A program made the position numbers and the translations under genes. Below the pieces are notes generated by a model. That model worked only from the letters and a program-made list of their open reading frames with translations. It did no database searches and was not told the origin of the DNA. From contig JAVCCK010000015.1 of NCBI GenBank assembly GCA_030765525.1, positions 98,734 through 162,733 on the forward strand: a DNA stretch of 64,000 nt, written 5' to 3'. Within the stretch, counting starts at the first letter, position 1, and the number at the start of each line of letters is the position of its first letter. The stretch comes from Candidatus Lernaella stagnicola. GTDB lineage: Bacteria > Lernaellota > Lernaellaia > Lernaellales > Lernaellaceae. This document shows positions 40,150-50,107 of the stretch, in pieces.

Positions 40150-41514
40150 TTACGGCAGCAAGAATTCCGCCGTTTTTTTCCACGAGGCAAAAGCGTTCGC
40201 ATCCCATACCTTCGGGTATCGGCGCCAGTGGAACTCCACGAGCGGGATCTTGCTCATCGAGGGGGCCGCTTTTAGCGCCAGGCCCGGGTTCTGCAGAATG
40301 CCGCGCATGCGGTCGGGCATCGTGCCCAGCGAGACACGAAAGGGCTTGGCCTCAAAGCACCGGTAAACGTCTTCTCCCTGTACCACGCCGGACTTAAACA
40401 GAGGCTCGATTTCGGATATCGGGTCCAAGGATTGCAGGAAGCGGCGGTTGACGTCGTAGGACGCCAGCACCGCGCCGCGATTTTGCTGGTAGGAGGCGGC
40501 CCACGACCACAGCGTTGCCGTCGTCGCCTTACCGCCATTCGCCAGGACTTTTCCCAGGTGCGACCCGAGGCCGTGGCCGGCCAGAAGCGAAGAAGTGACA
40601 CCGCTGGCCTGCATGGGGATCACCATACCGGCGGCTTCACCGATGACGGCGAAACCATCGCAAACCAACCGCAGCCCCGCGCGACGAATGCGGATCGGGC
40701 CGCCGCCGCGATAAATCTCGCGCCCCACGAAATCAAAACGTTCCTTGAGTTCGTCCAAAGCCTGAGCGGGATTGGGCGGGTAGTTTTCTTCCTGGATCCC
40801 CGCGAGCAGAAACAGGCTCTTGAAGCGCAGCGAAACCGTATGGCTGAGCGTGCTGAACGCCCCGTGGTTGGAAATCACATGGCTGATGACTTCCGGTGCC
40901 ACCTCGCCGCGCTCGGCAGCGCGGGCGGCTTTCTCCACGTCGATGTCGTACAAACGAGACTCGGCGATGATGCGGTCCTCGGGCCGGTCGGTAAAATCGA
41001 TGCCGCACGATTCAGGCAGACGGCGGGCGAGCGCTGCGGCGTTTCCGGTGGCGTCGACGACAACGGAGCCGCGAAAGGTTTTCTCGCTGCCGCGACGGCT
41101 TTCAGCAACCACGCCGATGACCCGGCTGTTTTCGACCAAGGGGTGGCGAACGCGCCAACCGAATCGCACATCGGTTCCCTCGTCCTTGGCCTGGCGAACC
41201 AGGCGTCGCACGGTTTCGCGGAGGCGGACGATGTGCATCTCGTGTTTCGGATTGGAGAACGCCTCCCAGCCGGAGCAGGAGAAGGCTCTGACGCCCTGCG
41301 GCACGTAGGCGATTTCTTTGCCCGCGGGGTCCGGCACGCCGCACTGCGAAAAAGCGTCTTTCTCGACCTCCAACACGTAGGTGTGGCCATATGCGGATTC
41401 TGCTTCCGCTTCGATCAGCAGTACCGAAAGGCCTTGATGGGCAGAGGTAATTGCGCACATGGCGCCGGCCGGACCGGCACCCACCACAATCACGTCATAG
41501 GTTTTTTGCGTCAT
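40150..41514 (-). CDS. FAD-dependent oxidoreductase of the geranylgeranyl reductase family
   Basis: A 454-residue flavoprotein. ATG 41514 is used because GGAG lies about 8 nt upstream and the Rossmann motif VIVVGAGPAGAMCA follows at once; the frame is open for 49 codons further upstream without such support. VVVDATGNAAALARRL and CDGFAVIGEAAGMVIPMQASGV match the family. Such enzymes hydrogenate polyprenyl chains of lipids, quinones or pigments, although several bacterial members have other substrates. An oxygenase or dehydrogenase role cannot be excluded. Confidence 0.86.
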   Translation of the reverse strand: MTQKTYDVIVVGAGPAGAMCAITSAHQGLSVLLIEAEAESAYGHTYVLEVEKDAFSQCGVPDPAGKEIAYVPQGVRAFSCSGWEAFSNPKHEMHIVRLRETVRRLVRQAKDEGTDVRFGWRVRHPLVENSRVIGVVAESRRGSEKTFRGSVVVDATGNAAALARRLPESCGIDFTDRPEDRIIAESRLYDIDVEKAARAAERGEVAPEVISHVISNHGAFSTLSHTVSLRFKSLFLLAGIQEENYPPNPAQALDELKERFDFVGREIYRGGGPIRIRRAGLRLVCDGFAVIGEAAGMVIPMQASGVTSSLLAGHGLGSHLGKVLANGGKATTATLWSWAASYQQNRGAVLASYDVNRRFLQSLDPISEIEPLFKSGVVQGEDVYRCFEAKPFRVSLGTMPDRMRGILQNPGLALKAAPSMSKIPLVEFHWRRYPKVWDANAFASWKKTAEFLLP

Positions 41515-42145
41515 GCGTGGGGCTCCGTATGCAGATAGTGCGCGAAAGGCTAACGGCTTTTCCGTTTTTTGTAAATCAAGGAAGGGGGGAAGGTCGGGTC
41601 CTGAAAAAGGCCGATGCCACAACCCGCTTAACAGGGGAAAGCGAATTGCGGCATCGTTCAACTTTTCTCTTTATTCATTTTTATATTTCGGTTTTCTAAG
41701 CGACATTGGATCCATGGTTTGCGTCGGCAACGGTTTCACTCACCTGGACCGGAAGTTTGAGCACCTACCGTCACGCCAGCTAACCCAACCACTTGTGTGC
41801 CGCGTAACCGCCTGTCCCACCATGTCCGGTTATCACCGAACCACCATCCGGAATAAAAATAGCCATCGTGTCAGCACATGGCAAGGAAAAAAGTAGTTAT
41901 TGCAACATAAAATAGCTCAGTATTGGGCGGTTCGTCCGGCGAAGTATTGAAACCCCCGGCAAAGGCGATAGCACGTGTGATTTGTCGAAGGGCATACGCG
42001 TCCCTTCATGACGAGCGAGTAGCGGTGTGCCGACCGCCGGAAGCGAAGGCGTTTTTCAGGTTCGTTGTTCCGGTGGTATAATCACGCGTTCTCCGACAAT
42101 GCATTGGCCGGCGGTACGCCTCGTCGCCGAGAAGGAAAGTGGATA
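41515..42145. other. 631-bp intergenic region, no gene recognised
   Basis: The stretch is of mixed composition. I see a weak AACGG/CCGTT stem before a T-run near 41550 and the ribosome-binding region AAGGAAAGTGG before 42146. Plus-strand reading frames here have no start signals or recognisable motifs. No tRNA-like fold was found. Confidence 0.5.
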
Positions 42146-42568
42146 ATGACACCATGGAAATGGCTGCTGGCGGAACTGCTGATTGTCGCCTGGGTAATGG
42201 GTGCTTCCTATTTCGGGCGTGTCTATGAAGTAACGCGTGCGCAAAATCCCAAGTCCCGGATAAACATCGGCCTGAACTTTTGGCAAGGTTTGATTGTTTT
42301 GCTGCCGGCCTCGGTGCTGATCGACGTCGTTTCCTGGTCGGTGTCGTTGGGCTTCGTGTTCATGGCGCTGTTTCGCGGCGCGCACATGGTGGCGTGGGGC
42401 GCGCAACTGTTGCATGCGGCGCCGCAGAATTTGCCTTCCTTTTTGGTACGGGGGCGCGGCAAGCCGTTGCTGGTAGGCGGGTTAGCGATGTTGCTACCGG
42501 TTGTGGCGCTTTTCGTGTACCTCGTGGTCGTGTATTTGGTGCCGATTCTGCGAGTCGCGCCGAAGTAA
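42146..42568 (+). CDS. small polytopic membrane protein, unknown function
   Basis: A 140-residue protein from ATG 42146, preceded by AAGGAAAGTGG. It has three or four hydrophobic segments: LLAELLIVAWVMGASYF, LIVLLPASVLIDVVSWSV, FVFMALFRGAHMVAW and a long C-terminal LLVGGLAMLLPVVALF segment. No family recognised. It is convergent with the msrA gene, with 65 bp between the stops and no clear terminator. Confidence 0.65.
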   Translation: MTPWKWLLAELLIVAWVMGASYFGRVYEVTRAQNPKSRINIGLNFWQGLIVLLPASVLIDVVSWSVSLGFVFMALFRGAHMVAWGAQLLHAAPQNLPSFLVRGRGKPLLVGGLAMLLPVVALFVYLVVVYLVPILRVAPK

Positions 42569-42633
42569 TTCAGAAGCGTCGCGGCCGTTTCCCAATCCCG
42601 CCACATCCCTGATTCATGCTGCTTAGCGATTCG

Positions 42634-43431
42634 TCAGCGCTTGACCGCCGCGCGCAATCGCTGCCGGGCGCCGACCGACAAACCATAGTCATTGATCTCG
42701 CGCAACAGGACCTCGCGCTTTCCGTCGCCGCTGACGTAGCCGTTGAGACGGGCGACCGCGGTGGAGTCGACAAAGGCGCCGAAGTTGGGAAACATTGCCC
42801 GCAATTCAGCCATCAACGCCGCGTCTTTCTGCAGGTTGTATTTCTGGTGGTAGTCCTCGGCGCGATAGAAACGATCGAGTGGTTCAATGACCGTGTAAAG
42901 CTTTTTGCCCGACTTGCTTTGCCAACGTTCGCGGCTTTCCAATGTGGCCTGTTTTTGCGCGTCATTCTCGTACAGCACAATCGACCTATACTGGCGCGAC
43001 CACGGACGTTGCGTCGGTGAATGATTCCGCCAGAACACATCCAGCAATTCGGCATACGTGATCCGTCGGGGGTCGAAGTCCACCTGGATCGTCTCGGTGT
43101 GATTCCCCAAACTATGGTAGGTGGGGTTCGCTTTCGTGCCGCCCGCATAACCGACCCGCGTGCGGATCACACCGGGCAGCGTTCCAAAGACTCCGTCGGG
43201 ACACCAGAAGCAGCCCAGTCCGAACGTCGCCGTTTCGATCCGGCCGGGCGACTTTTTATCGATAAGCGGCGCCGAAGTGTCGTTTCCGGTGAAGTTGCTC
43301 ATTGCGTTTTGCACTGGATGCGCTCCCGTGATGGTTCCGGTCCACGGATCGGCCGCGGAAAGTGTCGTAACGGCTACGAAGACCGCTAACGCGATAGTGA
43401 TCACAACCACCGCCTGATATGCACGTGGCAT
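42634..43431 (-). CDS. msrA: exported peptide-methionine (S)-S-oxide reductase MsrA
   Basis: A 265-residue protein with GGAGG before ATG 43431. A signal peptide covers residues 1-27 (core VVVITIALAVFVAVTT, AxA-like LSAAD). The MsrA domain has the catalytic Cys74 in GCFWC, then GVIRTRVGYAGG and the family block YHSLGNHTETIQVDFDP. It reduces the S epimer of methionine sulfoxide in proteins using thioredoxin-like electrons. The gene follows an exported glutathione peroxidase on the same strand after 164 bp, and an exported MsrB is encoded at 6.9 kb. Confidence 0.94.
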   Translation of the reverse strand: MPRAYQAVVVITIALAVFVAVTTLSAADPWTGTITGAHPVQNAMSNFTGNDTSAPLIDKKSPGRIETATFGLGCFWCPDGVFGTLPGVIRTRVGYAGGTKANPTYHSLGNHTETIQVDFDPRRITYAELLDVFWRNHSPTQRPWSRQYRSIVLYENDAQKQATLESRERWQSKSGKKLYTVIEPLDRFYRAEDYHQKYNLQKDAALMAELRAMFPNFGAFVDSTAVARLNGYVSGDGKREVLLREINDYGLSVGARQRLRAAVKR

Positions 43432-43595
43432 TTTCTACCTCCAGCAAATTGGTCGCCACACGCGGCGCAGTCTTACAACAAGGCGTGGATTTCGAAGCGC
43501 CGTGGGGAGCGGTCACTTTCCCGGCGTTGCCGGCATCGTTCCGCAGTTGCGCGGCGGCGCTGCTCCGCGACGTGTACGAGGGCCGATGAGGTAGC

Positions 43596-44213
43596 TCAAC
43601 TCGCCGGTTGGTTCAGCAATTTTTCGATATCGTCGGTCAGTTCGCTTGGTTCGGTTCGCGGGCTGAAGCGTTGCACCGGGTTGCCGTTGCGGTCGACGAG
43701 AAACTTCGTGAAGTTCCACTTGATGCCTTCGGAACCCAGTAAGCCCGGTTGCGCATTTTTCAAGAAAACGTACAGCGGGTGGGTGTTTTTGCCGTTGACG
43801 TCGATTTTGCCGAACATGGGGAAGGTGACGCCGTAATTCAGTTTGCAGAATTTCTTGATCTCGGCGGCCGATCCCGGCTCCTGGTTTCGGAATTGGTTGC
43901 AGGGAAATCCGAGCACCGCGAATCCGCGGTCTTTGTAGGTCTCGTACAGCTTCTCCAAGCCCTCGTATTGCGGCGTGAACCCGCATTTGCTGGCGGTGTT
44001 GACGATCAGTAAAACCTTGCCCTTGTACTCGGCAAGCGAGGCGTCGTTTCCGTCGAGGGTCTGGGCGTGGAAGTCATAAACCGTTTTCGTCATCTCGGCG
44101 TCACCTTCCGCTAAAGCGATTGGTTGTTGCCAATACGTCCGAATCAGCAGAAAGCCGAACGCTACGGCAAACAGGACAATGTAACGGAGGACGCGGGCTT
44201 TTCCGAAAATCAT
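43596..44213 (-). CDS. membrane-anchored or exported glutathione peroxidase family protein
   Basis: A 205-residue protein. GAGG lies 7 nt before ATG 44213. Residues 9-25 form an N-terminal hydrophobic anchor or signal. The peroxidase domain has the peroxidatic Cys77 in [13 protein letters not shown], the second block [13 protein letters not shown] and [13 protein letters not shown], supplying the Cys/Gln/Trp tetrad. The codon for residue 77 is TGC, so this is a Cys and not a selenocysteine enzyme. Bacterial Cys-GPx enzymes usually use thioredoxin. They reduce hydrogen and lipid peroxides; export places this at the envelope, next to an exported MsrA. Confidence 0.93.
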   Translation of the reverse strand: MIFGKARVLRYIVLFAVAFGFLLIRTYWQQPIALAEGDAEMTKTVYDFHAQTLDGNDASLAEYKGKVLLIVNTASKCGFTPQYEGLEKLYETYKDRGFAVLGFPCNQFRNQEPGSAAEIKKFCKLNYGVTFPMFGKIDVNGKNTHPLYVFLKNAQPGLLGSEGIKWNFTKFLVDRNGNPVQRFSPRTEPSELTDDIEKLLNQPAS

Positions 44214-44383
44214 GCGGTAACCTCATCATTTTCCAGTTTGTTTTTTCATGTCGATTCACAGGAAAGATAACCCACGGTTGCCGATCGGCAAGACGCACGG
44301 GGCAATTAATTACCGGCGGCGAAGGGGTGTTACCCGTGGCGGCGGCCGGATACAATATCTTGTTTTTTAAAGAGGGGTGGCTC

Positions 44384-46708
44384 ATGAAGACCAAGGCGCA
44401 CAATCTGTTTTTCCTGTTTTTGTTGATTGTCGTGGTGGCTTTCGCATTCGGTTGCGGCGACGACGATGACGACGACGACGACAACGACGACGATTCTGCG
44501 GTCACTGATGATGACGACGACGACGATAACGACGACGACAACGACGACGATGATGACGACAACGACGATGATGACGATGACAACGACGACGACAACGACG
44601 ACACGTACCCGCCGCCCGAGATAAATCCAGACGCCAAGGCCGATGCGTTTCGACTTCTTTATCGCGAACGCAGCGAGCGTGCGGCGCTGGCGCTCAACCG
44701 CTTCGGCTTGGCTGGCGACGCCGTGTTCGCCAATGCTTTCGACACGGTGTACTACGCGAAAACCGGCGACGAGTACGAGGTGGTGCCGGGTCCCGACAAC
44801 AACAGCCCCATCGGCATGACCGCGTTTTCGACGTGGAAGCTATACCAGGCCATCGGCGGGCGTTTCTTGGAGCTATCGCTGATCCGTATGTTCGAGGGCT
44901 TGGCATTCAACGAGGCCGTTTCGGGCCATCCGGGCTTGACCTGCCGCGAGGCGCTGCCGGCGTGGAAGCGCGTCATGAACGGCGTGGACGGAACCATCGA
45001 CCGCACGCGCCTGGGCGAGGCGATCACGCCGCCGGTTACCTACCCGTCGGACCTGGAGCAGGAAATACTCGACACGTTCTACGAGGACGTTGTGTTCACG
45101 TACCGGGAAAACCCCGAGGAATATTACTTCAACCACAAGGCGATTCAGTCCCTGGCCAGCTTTGCCGTGTCATGGTCGCAACACCAATTGCCGAACTACC
45201 TGCGCCTGAGTGAGTGCTGTTCGTCGTGGAAGCGCGTGCCGGAAGGGTATCAGTGGGAAGGAGCCTATTGGGGCAACCATAATTCGCGAGACAACTTCAC
45301 CGATTACGCGATGGGGTATCTCGCGGCGTTCGAAGCGCTGCAAACTCGTGACTTGCCCGCGGACGTGCGGCAGGCCGCGCAACGAGCCGCCGACGCCGGT
45401 AACCGCACGGGTGATGCGATTGCCGAGGCGGGCATGATTCAAATGACCGTCGACGAATTCACGGACTACGAAACCCTCACGCCGGCTGGACACAATCGCC
45501 CCGACGGCCACTGGGAAATCGAATGGCAGGATTTGGGCAGCCTCGGTTCCTGCACGATGGTGTACATGGCGCAGGCCGTCAGCAGCGAGGGGCTGCAGCA
45601 CCCGGTGCCCGCCTTGCCCATGCCGGGCGATTTCGTCTCGCAGGGCATCCAGCACATCTTCGATTTGCTGGGCTGGCCGCTGACCGCGCCGGTGCCCAAC
45701 TGCACGAGCATCGACGACGCCTATTTGGGCGCGACGTGGGGCGACTTGTTGGGCTTCGAGGTACTGGGGGTGCCGTGGTACGACGTGGCGCACTTCTTGG
45801 GGCTCCTCTACCCCGATTTGTGGTTCGGTTTGCTGGGCAGCACGGTGGACGATTTCGAAGAAATGGTGCTGGGCGCCGTGGCGCTTTGTGAGTACGCGCG
45901 TTATGCGAATGACGACCCGCTGTACCGCGAGGCGCGCCAGACGCTGCAGAACTTGATGGATATCACGTACATTCTCGTCGACCTGGTGTACGGAATCAAA
46001 GACGACGCCGTCGCCTGGGAAAAAGCGCACGCCGAATTGGGAGAGGAGGCGGACGCCATTCTCTCCAATGTGGGCAACCTGCGGTATATGGCGGCGCTGT
46101 ACGGCCGCATGTACGACTTGGATACGCCGCTGGCGGATTTCGCCGGATTCGACTTGGGTGATGAGCGAATCGCCCTCCTCGAAGAACATCTCACCATGCC
46201 GGATACCGAAGAACGGCCGCTGATGACCGATCAGCAGATTTACGACTCGATCCTGCATCCCGACTACGGCTTCCTTTGGAGCCGCAACACCTGGATTCAG
46301 GATCGCTATCTCGACGTGTGGGGCGATATGGTGCCGGTGCGGCGCGCGGGCGACGGGTACGAGTGTATCGGCACCGACGGCGAGTGGCAGGCGACTGAAA
46401 ACGACCACCACCGGCGTTTTTCGGAAATCATGTTGTGGCATGAGGCGTATCTGTGCACGACCGATCCGCACACGCTGGACTGCGCGTGGGCGAAGCTGGG
46501 TTGCGGCGTCGTGGATCTGGACGGCAGCGGTCTTGTCGACGACGCCGACAGTTCGCTGTTCAATCACGCCTGGTCGCTCCACGGCCAGGGAGCCGCCTGC
46601 GATGAGCAGAATGATTGGTGCGACGGCGCCGATTTGGATCGCAGCGGGGAGCTCGACGCCGAAGACCAGAGCTTTTTACTTGCGGCCAAAGGGTGTCGCG
46701 TCGAGTGA
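44384..46708 (+). CDS. poly-Asp lipoprotein with C-terminal dockerin-like repeats
   Basis: A 774-residue lipoprotein with GAGGGG before ATG 44384. The signal peptide ends in AFAFGC, and about 50 of the next 52 residues are Asp or Asn. TYPPPE then opens a large globular part (80-700) with no family I can name; it is rich in aromatic residues and helices, compatible with a toroid or peptidase-like fold. The last 70 residues hold two Ca-binding loops, DLDGSGLVDDADSSLF and DLDRSGELDAEDQSFL, flanked by Cys pairs. They have dockerin type I or EF-hand character. The dockerin-like tail may dock to a cohesin elsewhere; no cohesin is visible in the window. Confidence 0.8.
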   Translation: MKTKAHNLFFLFLLIVVVAFAFGCGDDDDDDDDNDDDSAVTDDDDDDDNDDDNDDDDDDNDDDDDDNDDDNDDTYPPPEINPDAKADAFRLLYRERSERAALALNRFGLAGDAVFANAFDTVYYAKTGDEYEVVPGPDNNSPIGMTAFSTWKLYQAIGGRFLELSLIRMFEGLAFNEAVSGHPGLTCREALPAWKRVMNGVDGTIDRTRLGEAITPPVTYPSDLEQEILDTFYEDVVFTYRENPEEYYFNHKAIQSLASFAVSWSQHQLPNYLRLSECCSSWKRVPEGYQWEGAYWGNHNSRDNFTDYAMGYLAAFEALQTRDLPADVRQAAQRAADAGNRTGDAIAEAGMIQMTVDEFTDYETLTPAGHNRPDGHWEIEWQDLGSLGSCTMVYMAQAVSSEGLQHPVPALPMPGDFVSQGIQHIFDLLGWPLTAPVPNCTSIDDAYLGATWGDLLGFEVLGVPWYDVAHFLGLLYPDLWFGLLGSTVDDFEEMVLGAVALCEYARYANDDPLYREARQTLQNLMDITYILVDLVYGIKDDAVAWEKAHAELGEEADAILSNVGNLRYMAALYGRMYDLDTPLADFAGFDLGDERIALLEEHLTMPDTEERPLMTDQQIYDSILHPDYGFLWSRNTWIQDRYLDVWGDMVPVRRAGDGYECIGTDGEWQATENDHHRRFSEIMLWHEAYLCTTDPHTLDCAWAKLGCGVVDLDGSGLVDDADSSLFNHAWSLHGQGAACDEQNDWCDGADLDRSGELDAEDQSFLLAAKGCRVE

Positions 46709-46934
46709 ACCAGCCGCCACGCGGCAAAATATCGAGGGCCGATTCATCCGTGGGAAAAACGGATTCGGCAGAACCTCTAGACAAAGCCAACCCTCAAACC
46801 GCATAACCGGCTTGCAAAAAGTCCAATATCGACACTTTCGAGGTGTTAAGTCTTGCCTTACCGCCAAAGAGCAGGGAGAATTGCGGTTGACGATTGAAAA
46901 CAAAGATGGTGGGAGGTGTGTGATGATGAAGTGA

Positions 46935-48755
46935 TTGGCTTTGTTGGCTTTTCTTGTGTTGATGGTGGTTTTCGTTATCACAGTTGCCGGCTGCGACTGC
47001 GGCGACGACGATGATGACGACGACGCTAATGCAAGCGATGACGACAGCGGTGATGATGATAGCGGCGACGATGATAGCGGCGACGATGACACGGCAGGCG
47101 ACGATGACACAACCGCCGATGACGATACGACGGGGGACGACGATGACGATGATGATGACACGCCGATTTCGTACCCGACGGCCAATTGTATTCCTCCGGT
47201 TGATTATGACGGCGATGGCGAGAATGAAATTTTCATGAGTATGTACACCTCCACTTCCGAGAGGCAAACGCACTACATGTTGCTGGATCCAAGCACCTGG
47301 ACTCAGGAAACGATCCTTTCCTACGTCGGCGATGGTCTATACCCGGACGTTTCGATGGCTGATTTCGACAACAACGGAATTTGGGATGTGGTCGTCTCGC
47401 TGAGAACCATCTCCCCCAAAGCACTACCCGTCGGCAGCTATGAGATTTACATGAATGGTGAGTTTTCTGAGCCCGCGCAGGAGTTTGGTCCATTTGAAGA
47501 CTGCGACGCGCGTGCCATGCCCCTCGACATCGACAACGACGGCTTTCCGGAATTGTTGATCAACATTGCAGGCGGCGGATGCAAAGGCGGCAAGTCCGGG
47601 GAAGTGTATCGCGTATTGGATCCCGCCAACGAGTGGGCAATGGCCGTCGAGATTAGCGGTGGAGCGACAGAATTCCTTTCGTTTCTGCACAACGCCGAGG
47701 GCACGTCCGTTTTCCCGACGGCGGCCAGCGTGACCGCTTCGGACGTTCACGAGTTGGTGGTGCGGGTTGAATATGAGGACGGAGGCAGCACCTACGAGCA
47801 ATTTCGTGTCTATGACACGCAAACCGGCGCGCGGAATGCAGTATCCGACCCGATCAATGTTGGTATCCCCGGTTATTCAAGTTTTCGTCTTGGCGACCTC
47901 GACGGCGACGGCACCCACGAAATATTTATGTTCCGCACCTATACCGACCCGATTACCTTGATCAAGACTTCCCAGGTAATCATTCTGGGAGGGGCGGATC
48001 TCGACGAGGTGTTCTCGACGACGGAAGTGACGGATCTTTACACTAGCGCCGGTCCCGTCGCGGATTTCAATCTGGACGGAGTGAACGACATCATCTCGAC
48101 CTTGAGTTCGCCTTCGACCGGAACGGCGTATACCGGCTACACCGGCGTCGGTGGATACGCGGAGCTTTTCGATTTCTCGTCCCCGGTCGGTCACAGCAGC
48201 GGCGTGGCGTACTACTTTGGACGCAACGACGCAGTAATCGGCTATGATTTCACCGGCGACGATAACCCGGATCTCGCGTTGTACGACAGTTATCCGGGAG
48301 GCAGCGGCCGCGTCGGCGAGCTTAGCTTCTTTGATATCGATTCGAACACGCTTGGCGCGGCGGTGCGGACGATTGACCTGGGCGCGTCGGGAAACATGCG
48401 GGTATCGCTGACCGATTTCGCCAACGACGGCGCGCTCGATTTAGCGCTTCTGTCCACGTACACGACTTGGACCGGTTCGGAATGGGAATACGACCTCACC
48501 ATGCAAGTGTTTCAGGGCGAAGCCCTCACGGAAATTTTCAACCATGACGCCGGCTCCCATAGCACACAGTATATCGAAACGAATTTCGACCTGACTGGAG
48601 ATTGGGCGCCCGATTTGATCTTGTTCGACTGGGACTACACTTCGCCGGTTCACAACACGGCACATGTTTTTGACTGCGACGCGACGGGCTGCAGCGAAGT
48701 GGGGATCATCGCGGGCTCTGGGTTTACCGTCATGTTCTATGGGCCGTTTTTATAG
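46935..48755 (+). CDS. poly-Asp lipoprotein with FG-GAP/VCBS-like propeller repeats; signal peptide interrupted by TGA
   Basis: The longest frame starts at TTG 46935 (606 residues). But the good ribosome-binding site GGGAGG sits before ATG 46923, which reads Met-Met-Lys-TGA and then continues in the same frame into LALLAFLVLMVVFVITVAGC. The natural signal peptide would start at 46923 with the TGA in place of one residue, probably Trp. So the gene is either nonsense-mutated or misread at codon 4, or is reinitiated at TTG. After the lipobox come about 60 residues of mostly Asp in DDDSG, DDDTT units. The rest carries integrin-like calcium motifs (DYDGDGENEIF, DFDNNGIWDVV, DLDGDGTHEIF, DFNLDGVNDII) of a beta-propeller. 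The natural ligand is unknown. Confidence 0.78.
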   Translation: MALLAFLVLMVVFVITVAGCDCGDDDDDDDANASDDDSGDDDSGDDDSGDDDTAGDDDTTADDDTTGDDDDDDDDTPISYPTANCIPPVDYDGDGENEIFMSMYTSTSERQTHYMLLDPSTWTQETILSYVGDGLYPDVSMADFDNNGIWDVVVSLRTISPKALPVGSYEIYMNGEFSEPAQEFGPFEDCDARAMPLDIDNDGFPELLINIAGGGCKGGKSGEVYRVLDPANEWAMAVEISGGATEFLSFLHNAEGTSVFPTAASVTASDVHELVVRVEYEDGGSTYEQFRVYDTQTGARNAVSDPINVGIPGYSSFRLGDLDGDGTHEIFMFRTYTDPITLIKTSQVIILGGADLDEVFSTTEVTDLYTSAGPVADFNLDGVNDIISTLSSPSTGTAYTGYTGVGGYAELFDFSSPVGHSSGVAYYFGRNDAVIGYDFTGDDNPDLALYDSYPGGSGRVGELSFFDIDSNTLGAAVRTIDLGASGNMRVSLTDFANDGALDLALLSTYTTWTGSEWEYDLTMQVFQGEALTEIFNHDAGSHSTQYIETNFDLTGDWAPDLILFDWDYTSPVHNTAHVFDCDATGCSEVGIIAGSGFTVMFYGPFL

Positions 48756-48793
48756 GCCGGAGGAGCAGCCGCCGGGGAGGAAGGTAAGAGCTG

Positions 48794-50062
48794 ATGCGGT
48801 TTGGGGCGCTGTTCCCGATCATATTGGGTTTGGTTTTTCTATGCCTCGCCGTTGCTTGCAGCGGCGACGACGATGACGATGACGACGACACCGGCTTGCC
48901 CGGTGATGACGACGACGACGACAATGACGATAACGACGACGATAATGACGACAACGACGACGACGATAACAACAACGATAACGACGACAATGACGACGAC
49001 GATTTCAGCCCGCCGCCCTCGGTACCTATCCTGAATGTGCTCGCCGAAGACGCCGTGACCTATATGGGGCCGCCGGTTGTTTTCAACTCTTCCTGCGGCG
49101 ACCTGTGGCCGACGGCATGGGCCGACGACGGCAACCTCTACGCCGCTAATGGCGACGGCTTCGGCTTCGGTTGGGTTTGGGCGGATATGAAGGTCAGCCG
49201 CTTATGGGGCGAACCGCCGGACATGGAAGGGGAACAGATCGAGCAGGCTTGGGGGCAACACCTGGGCCGCTTGTGGCCGCCGCAGGGCTGGAAGGTCTCG
49301 CATAAGCCGACGGGCATCACCTGCGTCGATGGTCGACTGTATCTGTTTTATCAGAACTTGAAGAACTTCCTTTCCGACAACGAATTTGGCGATGCGCCGG
49401 CCGCTTCGATCTCGTGGTCCGACGATTACGGGCGCACGTGGGACTGGGACGATACGGCCCCGATGTTCCACGACCACGTTTTCACCACGGGGATGTTCCT
49501 CGACTACGGCCGCTGCAACCAATACGCCATGGATGAGTACGTTTATGTGTACGGACTCGACTACAACTGGCGCTACTCGGAAGGGTATCGCTCGACGAAG
49601 ATGTACCTGGCGCGCGTGCTCGCCGACCGCATCCCCGAACGCGACCAATGGGAGTTCTTCACCGGCCTGGACGGCGGGCAGCCGACGTGGTCCTACGACA
49701 TCGAGCAGAAGGCACCGGTGCTGCAGGATGAAACCGAGTATGCCGGTTTGACCGGCGTGTCCCAGGGCTCGATCGTCTACATTCCGGCGTTGAACCGATA
49801 TTTGTATTCGACGTGGTCGGATTCGGCCTGGATTTTCCACGAGGCCGAGTTCCCGTGGGGGCCGTGGACTCGCTGCGGCATCAAGCCTTGGCACGAACAG
49901 CCCGGATCGGAAGATTGGATGGGGGGCTACGCCACGGTCATTCCGTCACGCTATTTGGATGCCGACGGGCGCGGCGGTTGGCTGGTGTCCTCGCTTCTGG
50001 ACCTCTACGAAAACCGCTACTACCGCTACGGCATGCGGCGTTTTGAGATCGAAATCGAGTAA
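48794..50062 (+). CDS. poly-Asp lipoprotein, DUF4185-like, paralogue A
   Basis: A 422-residue lipoprotein with GGGGAGGAAGG about 8 nt before ATG 48794. The lipobox LCLAVAC is followed by about 50 residues of Asp, Asn and Gly, ending in FSPPPSVP. The domain has CGDLWPTAWADDGNLYAANG and FGFGWV at the start, later SDDYGRTW and VSQGSIVYIPALNRYLYSTW. This is the five-bladed-propeller-like DUF4185 pattern. It is homologous along its whole length to the protein at 51992-53290, so the two arose by duplication. Function unknown; sialidase-like or glycan-binding propellers share such Asp-box motifs. Confidence 0.8.
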   Translation: MRFGALFPIILGLVFLCLAVACSGDDDDDDDDTGLPGDDDDDDNDDNDDDNDDNDDDDNNNDNDDNDDDDFSPPPSVPILNVLAEDAVTYMGPPVVFNSSCGDLWPTAWADDGNLYAANGDGFGFGWVWADMKVSRLWGEPPDMEGEQIEQAWGQHLGRLWPPQGWKVSHKPTGITCVDGRLYLFYQNLKNFLSDNEFGDAPAASISWSDDYGRTWDWDDTAPMFHDHVFTTGMFLDYGRCNQYAMDEYVYVYGLDYNWRYSEGYRSTKMYLARVLADRIPERDQWEFFTGLDGGQPTWSYDIEQKAPVLQDETEYAGLTGVSQGSIVYIPALNRYLYSTWSDSAWIFHEAEFPWGPWTRCGIKPWHEQPGSEDWMGGYATVIPSRYLDADGRGGWLVSSLLDLYENRYYRYGMRRFEIEIE

Positions 50063-50107
50063 AGTGATATACATCTGATTGTTTAATAAGCGTAAATTAT
50101 ATATCCG

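Noticed and set aside
43983..43985. Selenocysteine in the glutathione peroxidase
   Set aside because: The peroxidatic codon is TGC; there is no TGA at this place.
46932..46934. Selenocysteine or pyrrolysine recoding of the TGA in the FG-GAP lipoprotein
   Set aside because: It lies in a signal peptide, where such a residue has no use, and no insertion-element-like hairpin follows.
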